Source: Georgenia sp. M64 (GTDB lineage: Bacteria; Actinomycetota; Actinomycetes; Actinomycetales; Actinomycetaceae). From it: a stretch of DNA of 64,000 nucleotides. Positions 36,578 to 46,202 of the stretch are shown here, piece by piece. The position numbers and the translations under genes are program-made. The notes beneath the pieces are model-generated. The model was not told where the DNA came from. It saw only the letters and a program-made list of their open reading frames with translations, and made no database searches. Within the stretch, counting starts at the first letter, position 1, and each line of letters opens with the position of its first letter. The stretch covers positions 3,072,599 through 3,136,598 of the forward strand of contig NZ_CP145809.1 in assembly GCF_038049925.1 (NCBI RefSeq). The letters are read 5' to 3'.

Positions 36578-37855
36578 GTGAGCGAGAACTCGGGCGACCC
36601 GCGCCCGCCGAGCTTCCGCCCCGCCGCCCCCGGTCGTCGCCCGGACCCCTCCGGGGCCCGACCCGTGGGTGTGGGGGCCCAGCCCGCCGGCGCCGTCGGC
36701 GGCGAGGCGCAGCGGCCCGCCCACCCCCGCCGCACCGCCCGTCCCGACGTCCCCGTCCGGCGCACCTCGGTGCGCGGGGCTGCGCCGGACAGCCCGCCGG
36801 CCTACGCCCCCTCGCGGGCCGCCGCCCCGTCGTACGCCCCGGCTCCCGGGGCGGCGTCCCCACCGGGGCCCGCGCCCGCGCCCGGGCCGGACGCCCCGCG
36901 CCGCCCCGCCGGAGCTCGCCGGGGCCGGCGACGCCGCAGCCCGCTGGTGGTGCTGCTGCTCCTCCTCCTCGTGGTGCTGGTGGCGTGGCCCGTCGGCCTG
37001 GCCGTGTGGGCCGACTCCCGTATCCAGCACGTCGAGGCGCTCTCGAGCGCCGCCGACACCCCGGGCACCACCTACCTGCTCGCCGGATCCGACTCCCGCG
37101 CCGACGGTGCGGTCGCCGACGCCACCGAGGGCCAGCGGTCCGACACCATCATGATCATGCACGTGCCGGAGTCCGGCCCCACCGCCCTGGTCTCCCTCCC
37201 GCGCGACACGCTGGTGACCATCCCGGGCGTGGGCGAGAACAAGCTCAACGCCGCCTTCTCCCTCGGCGGCCCGCCGCTCCTGGTCGAGACCGTCGAGGGT
37301 CTGACCGGGCTGGGCGTGGACCACTACGTCGAGATCGGGATGGGCGGGGTCAGCAGCGTCGTCGACGCCGTCGGCGGGGTCGAGCTCTGCCTGGACTACG
37401 ACGTCGCCGACGAGCTCTCCGGCCTGACCTGGACCGCCGGCTGCGCGCAGGCCGACGGCGTCACCGCGCTGGCGTTCGCGCGCATGCGCTACGCCGACCC
37501 CAACGGCGACATCGGCCGCACCGAGCGCCAGCGACAGGTGGTCAGCGCCGTCGTCAAGGAGGTGGCCGAGCCCACCACCGCGCTCAACCCGGCCGCGCAG
37601 GTCCGCCTCGTCGAGGAGGGCACCGGCGCCCTCCTCACCGACCCCGGGACGGGCATCGTCGACCTCGGCCGGATGGCCCTGGCGTTCCGCGCCGCGACCG
37701 GGCCCGACGGCCTCGTCGGCACGCCGCCGATCGCCGACCTCGACCACCGCGCCGGGAGCCTCGGCTCGACGGTGCTCCTGGCCGACGGCGCCCCGGACTT
37801 CTTCGCACGCCTGCGCGACGGCGAGCTCACCGCCGAGGACCTCCAGGCCGGTTGA
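36578..37855 (+). CDS. LCP (LytR-CpsA-Psr) family wall-polymer ligase
   Basis: A 425-residue protein. GTG 36578 follows a strong GAGGGGAG Shine-Dalgarno. The first ~120 residues are Pro/Ala/Arg-rich and cytosolic, followed by one helix (about 125-147) and the LCP domain: TYLLAGSDSRADG, QRSDTIMIMHV, VSLPRDTLVTIPG, GENKLNAAFSLGG, VDHYVEIGMGGVSSVVDAVGGVE and LAFARMRYADPNGDIGRTERQRQ, including the arginines that hold the lipid head group. It differs from the upstream LCP in its long disordered head, so the two may serve different polymers. Confidence 0.9.
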   Translation: MSENSGDPRPPSFRPAAPGRRPDPSGARPVGVGAQPAGAVGGEAQRPAHPRRTARPDVPVRRTSVRGAAPDSPPAYAPSRAAAPSYAPAPGAASPPGPAPAPGPDAPRRPAGARRGRRRRSPLVVLLLLLLVVLVAWPVGLAVWADSRIQHVEALSSAADTPGTTYLLAGSDSRADGAVADATEGQRSDTIMIMHVPESGPTALVSLPRDTLVTIPGVGENKLNAAFSLGGPPLLVETVEGLTGLGVDHYVEIGMGGVSSVVDAVGGVELCLDYDVADELSGLTWTAGCAQADGVTALAFARMRYADPNGDIGRTERQRQVVSAVVKEVAEPTTALNPAAQVRLVEEGTGALLTDPGTGIVDLGRMALAFRAATGPDGLVGTPPIADLDHRAGSLGSTVLLADGAPDFFARLRDGELTAEDLQAG

Positions 37856-37903
37856 CCGCCGGGCGGCCGTGTGCCCGCGAGACGGGCCCGGTGCCTGCAC
37901 GAC

Positions 37904-37935
37904 GCGGCGCCCGCACCGAGGGGTGCGGGCGCCGC
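37904..37935. terminator. strong hairpin after the second LCP gene
   Basis: 14-bp perfect stem (37904-37917 with 37922-37935), loop GAGG, arm GCGGCGCCCGCACC. Lies between the LCP gene and the convergent secreted-protein gene. Confidence 0.75.
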
Positions 37936-37994
37936 GGGGTCCTGCTCGGACCTGATGGCTGGTCCGGCCGCGTCAGCGGGCGCCAGGTGCTGGT

Positions 37995-39599
37995 TCAGAA
38001 GGCCCGGTGGATCCCGAGGGTCTCGGTGCCGTCGCCGTCCCAGTCGCCGACCAGGCCGGTGTCGGTGGAGCGCTCGTAGGTCACGGTGCGGTCGGCCGCG
38101 CCGCCTGCGAGGCTGTCCCTCAGGTACCAGACGTTCGCACGCCGGACGCCGACGGTGGTGTCGCCGTCGCTGTCCCAGTCGCCCGCGAACGGCTCGTCGG
38201 TGGCCCGGCCGTAGCTGAAGACCACGCTCGCCGCGCCGCCCGTGAGGGTGTTCGACAGGTAGAAGGTCGACAGCCGGCGCACACCGGGGGTGTCGTCGCC
38301 GTCGCCGTCCCAGTCACCGGCCAGCGCCGCGTCGGTGGAGCGCCCGTAGGTGAGGGTCACGTCCGCCGCGCCACCGGTCAGGGTGTTCTTGAGGTACCAG
38401 GTGCTGCCTCGGCGCAGCCCGATGGTGTCCGTGCCGTCGCCGTCCCAGTCCCCCACGACGATCTCGTCGGTCGAGCGGCCGTAGCCGAAGACGATCTCGG
38501 GCACGCCGGTGGTGTTGGAGTTGCGCAGGAAGAACAGGTTCTCGTAGCGGTAGCCCGGCGTGGCGGTGCCGTTGCCGTCCCAGTCGCCCATGAAGACCTC
38601 GTCCTCGGGCAGGCCGTACTCGAAGAGCGTCGTCGCCGTGCTCCCGAAGTCGTCGGCGAGGAAGAACCCGGTCTGCTGGACGGGCTCGGGGAAGCTCGGC
38701 GTACCGAGCGCGATGTCGAGGACGGCCGTGCTGTAGTCCAGGACGTAGGGGACGTGGAGGGGTCCCTCGCCCTCCGCGTCGTCACCGAGCAGCGCGTCCT
38801 GGAGGAAGACCACCGACTCGAAGGGCACCGTGAAGATGAGCCGGTACCAGCCCACGCCCGGGTTCGCGACGCCGCTCGGGGCGCCCCAGTTGAAGCCGTA
38901 GATGAGCTTGCCGGAACCGTTGACCTCCGAACCCATGAGGATCTCGGGCACGACGACCTCGCTGTAGGTGCCCGTCTCCTCCTCGGCCTTGAGGATGGTC
39001 AGGGTCGCGCCCGGTGCGTAGACCATCGGCGCCAGCTCGACGGCGATGCCGTCGGTGCCGAAGAGCTCCTCACGCATCTCGCCCTCGAGCGAGATGACGT
39101 TGTAGCCCATCATGGGCTCGAACGCGGCGGGGTCGTGGGCGAAGAGGTTGACCTCGACCCGGATCGGCTGCGTGCCGGTGCCGGGGAAGGTGTGGCTGAC
39201 CAGGTTGTCGCTCCACTTGACGTCGGTGACGACCGGCTCGTCCGTCACCACCGTCCGGTCGGCACCCCACATGTCGGCGCCGAACTCCGGGTCGACGGTG
39301 CTGAGGTACGTGTCGGAGCCGACACCGGTGAAGTAGTCACCGTCCGGCACGTCGTCGCCGGGGAGGTCGTTGGTGTAGTCGGCGTTCCCGGTGGGCCCGG
39401 CCGGCACGGTGACGGGGTTGAACAACCCCGATGCGACGTCGTCGTCGGCAAGGATCACGGGCACGGAGAGGTTCTTCGTGCCCTCCTCCTCTTCCTCCTC
39501 GGGCGGCGCGGCCAGGGCGGCGCTGCCCCCGACGACTACCAGCGCGATCGCGGTGACCAGGGACGTCGTCCCGCGGCCCGCGCGCATGTGCACACTCAT
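37995..39599 (-). CDS. secreted protein of unknown function with C-terminal GDWDGDG repeats
   Basis: A 534-residue secreted protein: signal peptide about 1-30, then a poly-Glu run (EEEEEE). Residues about 40-305 are an unrecognised beta-rich region; visible stretches include VEVNLFAHDPAAFEPMMGYN, VELAPMVYAPGATLTI and WYRLIFTVPFESVVFL. Residues about 320-534 hold five 45-residue modules with loops GDWDGNG, GDWDGDG, GDWDGDG, GDWDSDG and GDWDGDG and WYLKNTLTGGAA-type strands, like those in the SpoIID, deacetylase and GGCT-like proteins. The N-terminal domain is therefore the candidate active or binding unit. GAAGGG lies 11-6 bases before ATG 39599; an internal ATG four codons later is possible. 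Confidence 0.75.
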   Translation of the reverse strand: MSVHMRAGRGTTSLVTAIALVVVGGSAALAAPPEEEEEEGTKNLSVPVILADDDVASGLFNPVTVPAGPTGNADYTNDLPGDDVPDGDYFTGVGSDTYLSTVDPEFGADMWGADRTVVTDEPVVTDVKWSDNLVSHTFPGTGTQPIRVEVNLFAHDPAAFEPMMGYNVISLEGEMREELFGTDGIAVELAPMVYAPGATLTILKAEEETGTYSEVVVPEILMGSEVNGSGKLIYGFNWGAPSGVANPGVGWYRLIFTVPFESVVFLQDALLGDDAEGEGPLHVPYVLDYSTAVLDIALGTPSFPEPVQQTGFFLADDFGSTATTLFEYGLPEDEVFMGDWDGNGTATPGYRYENLFFLRNSNTTGVPEIVFGYGRSTDEIVVGDWDGDGTDTIGLRRGSTWYLKNTLTGGAADVTLTYGRSTDAALAGDWDGDGDDTPGVRRLSTFYLSNTLTGGAASVVFSYGRATDEPFAGDWDSDGDTTVGVRRANVWYLRDSLAGGAADRTVTYERSTDTGLVGDWDGDGTETLGIHRAF

Positions 39600-39843
39600 G
39601 GTTCACACCCTTCATCTGCCCCGGGTCCTCTCGGGGCTGCCCGTAGTTGGGCGTCGTGGGACCGCACCCCACGGCGCGGCCGGCGGGCGTCCTCACCCGG
39701 CCGACCGGTCGTCTCACCTCCCCCGACAAGCGGTCGAAGCGGACCTCACACCCCAGTTGTATGGGGCATCTCCTCGTTCCCCAAGGGACCTACGTCTGCC
39801 CCGTCCACGCGCGGGCCGGGCGCGGGGGTGGTTGCCTGGACCC

Positions 39844-40260
39844 ATGACCCACGTCAACGACCCCGACGTCGTGCGCCGCCTGCTCACCACCCCGGCCCGC
39901 TGGGCGGTGGTGGGGCTGTCCCAGAACTCCGCGCGCACCGCCTACGGCATCGCCGCCTACCTCCAGGACCTCGGCATGGAGATCATCCCCGTCCACCCCA
40001 AGGCGGAGACCGTGCACGGCGCCCGGGGCTACGCGACCCTGGCGGAGATCCCCGGCGGCGTCGACGTCGTGGACGTCTTCGTCCGCTCCGAGCTCGCCGG
40101 CCCGGTCGTCGACCAGGCGGTCGCCGCCGGGGCGAGGGCGGTCTGGCTCCAGCTGGGGGTGGTCGACGAGGACGCCGCGAGGCGGGCGGCGGAGGCCGGG
40201 GTCGACGTCGTCATGGACACCTGCCCGGCGATCGAGGCCCCGCGTCTCCGCATCGTCTGA
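39844..40260 (+). CDS. CoA-binding domain protein (YccU-like)
   Basis: A 138-residue single-domain protein of the CoA_binding_2 family: RWAVVGLSQNSARTAYGIAAYL (Rossmann loop), IIPVHPKAETVHGARGYATLAEIPG, VDVVDVFVRSEL, VWLQLGVVDEDAARRAAEAGVDVVMDTCPAIE. The PxHPK and the terminal MDTCPAIE are family hallmarks. It binds CoA or a related nucleotide in the cytosol; the physiological role of the family is not established. ATG 39844 begins at the usual family N-terminus. It is apparently monocistronic. Confidence 0.85.
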   Translation: MTHVNDPDVVRRLLTTPARWAVVGLSQNSARTAYGIAAYLQDLGMEIIPVHPKAETVHGARGYATLAEIPGGVDVVDVFVRSELAGPVVDQAVAAGARAVWLQLGVVDEDAARRAAEAGVDVVMDTCPAIEAPRLRIV

Positions 40261-40279
40261 CCGGACCCGCCGCCGGGCG

Positions 40280-40301
40280 GCGGACGGGGTGTTCCGTCCG
40301 C
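40280..40301. terminator. hairpin between convergent genes
   Basis: GCGGACGG-ggtgtt-CCGTCCGC, an 8-bp perfect stem 20 bases after the CoA-binding gene; an overlapping CCGCCGCC/GGCGGCGG element lies just before it. Confidence 0.65.
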
Positions 40302-40354
40302 GTCGACCGTGCGGACGCGAGGCGGTGCTCCGTCCGCGAGGCCGCCGTGCGCCG

Positions 40355-41587
40355 TCAGACCGTCTGGGCGTTCCGGGCGGCCGGACGCTCCGCCTGGGGC
40401 GCACGCCGCAGCGCGGCCTCGACCCGGCGGCGCATCGGTGGTCCGACCCGCTTCTCGATCCGGTGGATGACCAGGGCGAGCATGACGCTGAGCGTCACGG
40501 CACCGGCGAGGACCACCCAGCGCCCGAGGTGGGCGGCGGTGAGGTCGATGAACCACCAGCCCCAGTACTCGTGGATGAGGTAGAGCGGGTAGGTCAGGGC
40601 GCCGGCGGGGACCAGCCACGCCCAGCCCAGCCTCTTCAGGGGAGTGAGCGCGATGGCCGCCACGGTGGCGAAGCAGCCGACCGTCAGCGCACCGAGCACC
40701 CACGGGTCCGGGGTGAAGACCGTGTTGGCGGTGAGGGAGGTCATCTGCCAGGTGACCGCGTGGTCGACGCCGAGGACGACGTTGCCCGCAAGGATCAGCC
40801 ACGGAGCGCGGGCGTGGCCCTCGCGGAAGATGAGGTAGAGCATCATGCCGCCCGCGAAGAACGGGGCGTACCCGTCGATCGCCAGGGCGGCCAGCGGCGC
40901 GATCCCGGCCTCGACCGCCACCAGCCCGAGCGCCGGCCACAGCGCGGCCACCCAGAGCAGGCGACGGCGGGTGATGCCCCAGGCGACGAGCAGGCCGACG
41001 AGGAGGTAGAACCGCAGCTCGGCGTACAGGGTCCAGTACACGCCGTCGACGTGGCGGACGCCGAAGAGCTCCTGGAGCATCGTGAGGTTGACCAGCGCCT
41101 CGCCGACGCTGATGTCCTTGCCCGCCGGCCACAGGAACAGCAGAAGGGTGGAGGTCGCGATCACCGCGAGCCAGTAGGACGGGAACAGGCGCGCCACGCG
41201 GGAGGCGACGACGTGGGGGAGGTCGCGGCCCCACGCCGTCATGAGGATGACGAAGCCGGAGATGACGAAGAACTGCTCCGGTCCGAGGGCGGCGTAGATG
41301 AGCACGGGACCGGTCTCGGGGAAGACCGCCCCGGGGTCGTCCCCCCACACCTGCGACCACCGGGCGGTGAAGTGGTAGAGCATGACGCCGACGGCCGCGA
41401 GCAGGCGCAGGCCGTCGAGCGCGTACAGGCGCGGGCGGTCCGTGGTCGAGGACCGGCCGCCCGCGGGCGGCTGCGCGCGGGACCCGGGCGTGTGCGCACG
41501 TTCTGGACGGCGCGAGGCCGCCTCCCGCGTCGTGCCTGACGGGCCAGGGACGCGCGGGGCCGCGGGGCGGAGGGTGTCGGTCATCAT
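40355..41587 (-). CDS. acyltransferase 3 family membrane protein
   Basis: A 410-residue protein with a disordered N-terminus (1-50) and about ten transmembrane segments. Seen: RLYALDGLRLLAAVGVMLYH with the catalytic His in the YHF context, GPEQFFVISGFVILM, RVARLFPSYW and SYPLYLIHEYWGWW-like C-terminal LTYPLYLIHE. No SGNH domain, unlike the enzyme at 19070. It probably acylates an exported sugar or glycan. Two adjacent ATG codons (41587, 41584) are equally possible starts. Monocistronic; no linked substrate gene seen. Confidence 0.87.
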   Translation of the reverse strand: MMTDTLRPAAPRVPGPSGTTREAASRRPERAHTPGSRAQPPAGGRSSTTDRPRLYALDGLRLLAAVGVMLYHFTARWSQVWGDDPGAVFPETGPVLIYAALGPEQFFVISGFVILMTAWGRDLPHVVASRVARLFPSYWLAVIATSTLLLFLWPAGKDISVGEALVNLTMLQELFGVRHVDGVYWTLYAELRFYLLVGLLVAWGITRRRLLWVAALWPALGLVAVEAGIAPLAALAIDGYAPFFAGGMMLYLIFREGHARAPWLILAGNVVLGVDHAVTWQMTSLTANTVFTPDPWVLGALTVGCFATVAAIALTPLKRLGWAWLVPAGALTYPLYLIHEYWGWWFIDLTAAHLGRWVVLAGAVTLSVMLALVIHRIEKRVGPPMRRRVEAALRRAPQAERPAARNAQTV

Positions 41588-41687
41588 CTCGACGGTAGGT
41601 CAGCCGTGGCCACCCCGCACCCGGAAGGTCACAGATGCATAACGTCGCCCGTGCCGCCGTCGGGCCCAGCGCGCTGCCGCCGCCCCG

Positions 41688-42179
41688 TCAGCGCACCTCG
41701 GTCAGGGCGCCGCTGGAGACGTCGTAGACGAAGCCGCGCACGGCGTCGCGGTGCGGGAGGAACGGGCTCGCGACGACGCGGGCGACGGACTGGCGGACGT
41801 CGGTCTCGAGGTCGGCGAACGCCTCCGCGGCCCACGGGGGCCGGATGCCGGTGTCGGCCTCCACCGACTGGCGGAAGTCGTCGTCGGTGAAGGTGAGCAT
41901 CCCGCAGTCGGTGTGGTGGATCAGCACGATCTCGCGGGTCCCGAGCAGTCGCTGGCTGATCGCCAGCGAACGCACGACGTCGTCGGTGACGGCGCCGCCG
42001 GCGTTGCGGATCACGTGGGCGTCGCCCAGGCTCAGGCCCAGGAGGGCCTGGGGGTCGAGGGGGGCGTCCATGCAGGCGACGACGGCGACCCGCCGGGCGG
42101 GTGGCAGCGGCAGGTCCCCACTGTCGAAGCGGGCGGCGTACTGCGCGGCGCCGGCCAGGAGCTCGTCGGTGACGCTCAT
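41688..42179 (-). CDS. beta-class carbonic anhydrase
   Basis: A 163-residue zinc enzyme interconverting CO2 and bicarbonate. Zinc ligands are visible: Cys36 and Asp38 in ACMDAPLD (the Asp-Arg-type partner is DAP here), His89 and Cys92 in IHHTDCGM, with NAGG at 59-62. The ATG at 42179 is preceded by GGAGAGGA and gives the family-like N-terminus MSVTDELLAGAA. It is shorter than classical beta enzymes (about 200), as for the Rv1284-like subgroup. Bicarbonate from it could feed the carboxylases encoded at 49377 and 55409, but there is no operon link. Confidence 0.9.
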   Translation of the reverse strand: MSVTDELLAGAAQYAARFDSGDLPLPPARRVAVVACMDAPLDPQALLGLSLGDAHVIRNAGGAVTDDVVRSLAISQRLLGTREIVLIHHTDCGMLTFTDDDFRQSVEADTGIRPPWAAEAFADLETDVRQSVARVVASPFLPHRDAVRGFVYDVSSGALTEVR

Positions 42180-42317
42180 GGTGGGTCCTCTCCCTCGCGG
42201 GCGCCCCGGTGGCGCCCGACGCGCCCAGCGTGGGCCCACGGGCCCGGGTGCGGACGGACGAGGTGCCCGCCGTACCGGATGGCGGACACCCGGACGGTGC
42301 GCCGCGGGCCCCGGCGC

Positions 42318-43301
42318 TCAGCCGATGCGGCGCGGACCCGCCTGCCAGGCCTCCCACGCGGACCGGATGATGTCCGTCAGGCCGTGCTCGGCCTTCCACG
42401 ACAGCACCTCGCCGATGCGGTCGGCCGCTGCGACGAGCTGGGGCGGGTCGCCGGCGCGACGGGCCTCGACCTCGGCGGTGACGTCGAGCCCGGACGCCCG
42501 CCCGATCTCGTCGACGACCTCCTTGACCGAGGCCCCCGTGCCGGTGCCGACGTTGAACACGTGCTCGGTCAGCTCGGCGTCGGAGGTGAGGTGGTCCATG
42601 GCGGCGAGGTGCGCCTGGGCGAGGTCGAGGACGTGGATGTAGTCGCGGATGCAGGTCCCGTCCGGCGTGGGGTAGTCGTCGCCGAAGATCTTCGGGCGGT
42701 CCCCGCGCTCGAGCCGGTCGAGGACCATGGGCACGAGGTTGAGCACGGCCGGGTCGCCGAGGTCGGGCCAGCCGGCGCCCGCGACGTTGAAGTAGCGCAG
42801 CGCGGTCCAGCGCAGCCCCCAGGCCCGTTCGCAGTCGGCCAGCAGCCACTCCCCCACGAGCTTGGTCTCGCCGTAGGGGTTGATGGGCCGGCACTCGACG
42901 TCCTCGCCCACGAGCTCCACCGGGGGCATCCCGTAGACCGCCGCGGAGGAGGAGAAGATCATGTTCCGCACCTCGGCGTTCTCCATCGCCGCGAGCACGT
43001 TGGCCAGCCCCCCGACGTTCTGCTGGTAGTACCAGGCCGGCCGGGCCACGGACTCCCCCACCTGCTTCCGGGCGGCGAAGTGGATCACGGAGGTGACCGC
43101 CCGCTCGGTCATCACCCGCTCGAGCGAGGTCTGAGCGCCGTCCCCGGCGACGTCGAGCTCGACGAGGGTGGCCGCGCCCACCCGGTCGGCCGCGCCGGTG
43201 GAGAGGTCGTCGACGACGACGACGTCCTCCCCGCGCTCGAGGAGGAGACGGACGACGTGGGCGCCGATGTAGCCGGCGCCGCCGATGACGAGGGTGCTCA
43301 T
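42318..43301 (-). CDS. galE: UDP-glucose 4-epimerase
   Basis: A 327-residue extended SDR enzyme interconverting UDP-glucose and UDP-galactose. Seen: MSTLVIGGAGYIGAHVVRLL, VVVDDLSTG, VIHFAARKQVGESV, YYQQNVGGLANVL, FSSSAAVYG and the catalytic NPYGETK, then RYFNVAGAG and GDDYPTPDGTCIRDYIHVLDLA, which is specific for GalE. Upstream is a PTS gene on the same strand, separated by a strong hairpin, so galE is probably transcribed on its own. It may supply UDP-Gal for surface glycans. Confidence 0.95.
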   Translation of the reverse strand: MSTLVIGGAGYIGAHVVRLLLERGEDVVVVDDLSTGAADRVGAATLVELDVAGDGAQTSLERVMTERAVTSVIHFAARKQVGESVARPAWYYQQNVGGLANVLAAMENAEVRNMIFSSSAAVYGMPPVELVGEDVECRPINPYGETKLVGEWLLADCERAWGLRWTALRYFNVAGAGWPDLGDPAVLNLVPMVLDRLERGDRPKIFGDDYPTPDGTCIRDYIHVLDLAQAHLAAMDHLTSDAELTEHVFNVGTGTGASVKEVVDEIGRASGLDVTAEVEARRAGDPPQLVAAADRIGEVLSWKAEHGLTDIIRSAWEAWQAGPRRIG

Positions 43302-43329
43302 GACCCGCAGCGTATCGGGGCAGGGGGAA

Positions 43330-43356
43330 GGGCCGGGACGCTCGGCGTCCCGGCCC
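43330..43356 (-). terminator. hairpin after the PTS EIIC gene
   Basis: GGGCCGGGACG-ctcgg-CGTCCCGGCCC, an 11-bp perfect stem between the EIIC stop (43398) and the galE start (43301). Confidence 0.75.
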
Positions 43357-43397
43357 CTCCGGTGCTCCCGCGCGGCAGGTGACCCGCCGCGCCGCGG

Positions 43398-44867
<1,470 letters not shown>

Positions 44868-44958
44868 CTCGGTTCCTCTCGGGCGGTCTCGCCGCCGTCG
44901 TCCGTGCAGCGCCGCACACCTCGCTGTGTCCGGCAGGATCGGTACAGACCGGACACGG

Positions 44959-44972
44959 TGGTCTGGACCAGT
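44959..44972 (-). promoter_or_regulatory. dre-like DasR operator upstream of EIIC
   Basis: Minus strand reads ACTGGTCCAGACCA, one mismatch from the DasR-responsive element core ACTGGTCTAGACCA. Lies 92 bases before the EIIC ATG and about 100 bases before the regulator start, between the divergent genes. Confidence 0.8.
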
Positions 44973-45064
44973 GGTGCACACTGAAGCCCTAACCTCGCGG
45001 GGTGTCAAGCATCACAGCGGCGTGGTGCACAATCGTCGGGCCGGACGCGGGGAGAGGGGGCACC

Positions 45065-45814
45065 GTGAAGCACACGACGGTGCGCGACTACCTCGAGGGG
45101 CTCGTCGAGCACCTCGAGCCGGGCTCGCGCATCCCCTCCGAGCGTGAGCTGTGCGAGCAGTTCGGCGTCTCGCGGATGACGGTGCGCCAGGCCGTCCACG
45201 CGCTCGTGGTGGCCGGCGTGCTGCAGCGGGTGCAGGGCCGCGGGACGTTCGTGTCCCGGCCCAGGGTGGACATGCAGCTGCGCCTGACGGCCTTCGACGA
45301 CGAGATGCGCCGCCGGCACATGTCCCCCAGCTCGCGGGTCCTGCGGGCCGACAGCCGCCCCGCCCCGGCCGAGGTGGCCGCCGCGCTGGAGATCACCGCG
45401 GGCGACGCCGTGTTCTACCTCTACCGGGTGCGCCTGGCCGACGGCGTGCCGATGTCGCTGGAGGAGAACTGGGCACCGGCGGCACTCCTCCCGGGCCTCC
45501 TCGAGCCCGCCCCGCCCAGCAGCCTCTACGCGGCCTTCCTCGAGCGCGGCTTCCCGCCCTCCTGGGGCGAGGACACCATCGAGGCCACGGTCGTGCGCGC
45601 CCCCGACGCCGACCTCCTCGGTCTGCCCGACGGCGGGGCGGGCCTGCGCATCACCCGGCGTACCTTCAGCTCCGACGTCGCCATCGGCTACAGCCGCTCG
45701 CTCTACCGCGGCGACCGCTACGCCCTCTGGGCGCCGGTGAGCCCACCCAGCCCGGCCCTGGCGCCCCCGCGCCGCGAGGCCCCGAACCGTCGAACCCCCA
45801 CGGGAGCGTCATGA
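45065..45814 (+). CDS. GntR/HutC-family regulator, DasR/NagR-like
   Basis: A 249-residue repressor. GTG 45065 follows GGGGAGAGGGG. Residues 1-65 are the winged helix (SRIPSERELCEQFGVSRMTVRQAVHALV), 70-80 linker RGTFVSRPR, and about 85-230 a UTRA effector domain including FYLYRVRLADGVPMSLEENW and the end motif GYSRSLYRGDRYALW, common to DasR/NagR proteins that sense glucosamine-6-phosphate or GlcNAc-6-phosphate. It is divergent from EIIC and overlaps EIIB (ATGA). Two dre-like sites flank it, so it most likely controls this PTS set. Confidence 0.9.
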   Translation: MKHTTVRDYLEGLVEHLEPGSRIPSERELCEQFGVSRMTVRQAVHALVVAGVLQRVQGRGTFVSRPRVDMQLRLTAFDDEMRRRHMSPSSRVLRADSRPAPAEVAAALEITAGDAVFYLYRVRLADGVPMSLEENWAPAALLPGLLEPAPPSSLYAAFLERGFPPSWGEDTIEATVVRAPDADLLGLPDGGAGLRITRRTFSSDVAIGYSRSLYRGDRYALWAPVSPPSPALAPPRREAPNRRTPTGAS

Positions 45815-46074
45815 AGGACGTCGGAGCCATCGTCGCGGCCCTCGGCGGCGTGGACAACATCCGCGAGATCGAGCCCTGCATCACCCGGCTGCGGGCGGAG
45901 GTGGACGACCCCGTCCGGGTCGACGAGCGCGCCCTGCGCGCGGCCGGGTGCCACGGCGTCCTGCTGCGCGGACGGGTGGTCCAGGTGGTCGTCGGACCGG
46001 AGGCGGACACCCTGGCGAGCGACCTCGAGGAGCTGACGTGGCGGCCCAGTGACGACCGGGGCCCGTCGGCTTGA
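45811..46074 (+). CDS. PTS EIIB component (glucose/GlcNAc type)
   Basis: An 87-residue cytosolic domain carrying the phospho-cysteine Cys23 in EIEPCITRLRAEV, the EIIB signature (CxTRLR), preceded by LGGVDNI. The ATG overlaps the regulator stop (ATGA), so it is translated with the repressor. EIIB takes phosphate from EIIA and passes it to sugar carried by EIIC. A free-standing EIIB is the NagF-type arrangement known from Streptomyces. Confidence 0.93.
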   Translation: MKDVGAIVAALGGVDNIREIEPCITRLRAEVDDPVRVDERALRAAGCHGVLLRGRVVQVVVGPEADTLASDLEELTWRPSDDRGPSA

Positions 46075-46100
46075 CACCCGTGGCAGGGCCACGATGTGAT
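46071..46100 (+). promoter_or_regulatory. candidate promoter for the EIIA gene
   Basis: TTGACA at 46071-46076 is a perfect -35, overlapping the EIIB stop; TGTGAT at 46095-46100 could be the -10 (18-base spacing). The dre-like site begins 3 bases later, so a bound repressor would cover the start of transcription. Confidence 0.55.
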
Positions 46101-46102
46101 GC

Positions 46103-46118
46103 ACTTGTCTGGACCACT
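46103..46118 (+). promoter_or_regulatory. dre-like DasR operator upstream of EIIA
   Basis: ACTTGTCTGGACCACT; its complement AGTGGTCCAGACAAGT resembles the dre consensus and shares the core GTCTGGACCA with the site at 44959-44972. Confidence 0.75.
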
Positions 46119-46163
46119 GCGCCGGCAACGAGGCCGCCGGCAGCCCCGAACGAAGGAGACGAC

Positions 46164-46202
46164 GTGGACGAGGCAGCAGCGACGAAGCGGACGCGCCGAT
46201 GA
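46164..46202 (+). CDS. 12-codon leader ORF coupled to EIIA
   Basis: GTG 46164 with AAGGAG five bases upstream opens a 12-codon frame (VDEAAATKRTRR) whose TGA (46200-46202) overlaps the EIIA ATG (46199-46201). No Shine-Dalgarno is placed directly before the EIIA ATG, so ribosomes probably reach EIIA through this ORF. Inference from sequence only; the peptide itself need not have a function. Confidence 0.5.
   Translation: MDEAAATKRTRR

Noticed and set aside
39600-39843. Riboswitch (for example c-di-AMP type) upstream of the secreted repeat protein
   Set aside because: I looked for conserved riboswitch cores and stems in this 244-bp gap and found none that I could support.
44971-45031. GTGGTGCACA occurring at 44971-44980 and 45022-45031 as an operator pair
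   Set aside because: Only a 10-base match in a GC-rich region, with no symmetry shared by both; the dre-like site explains regulation better.
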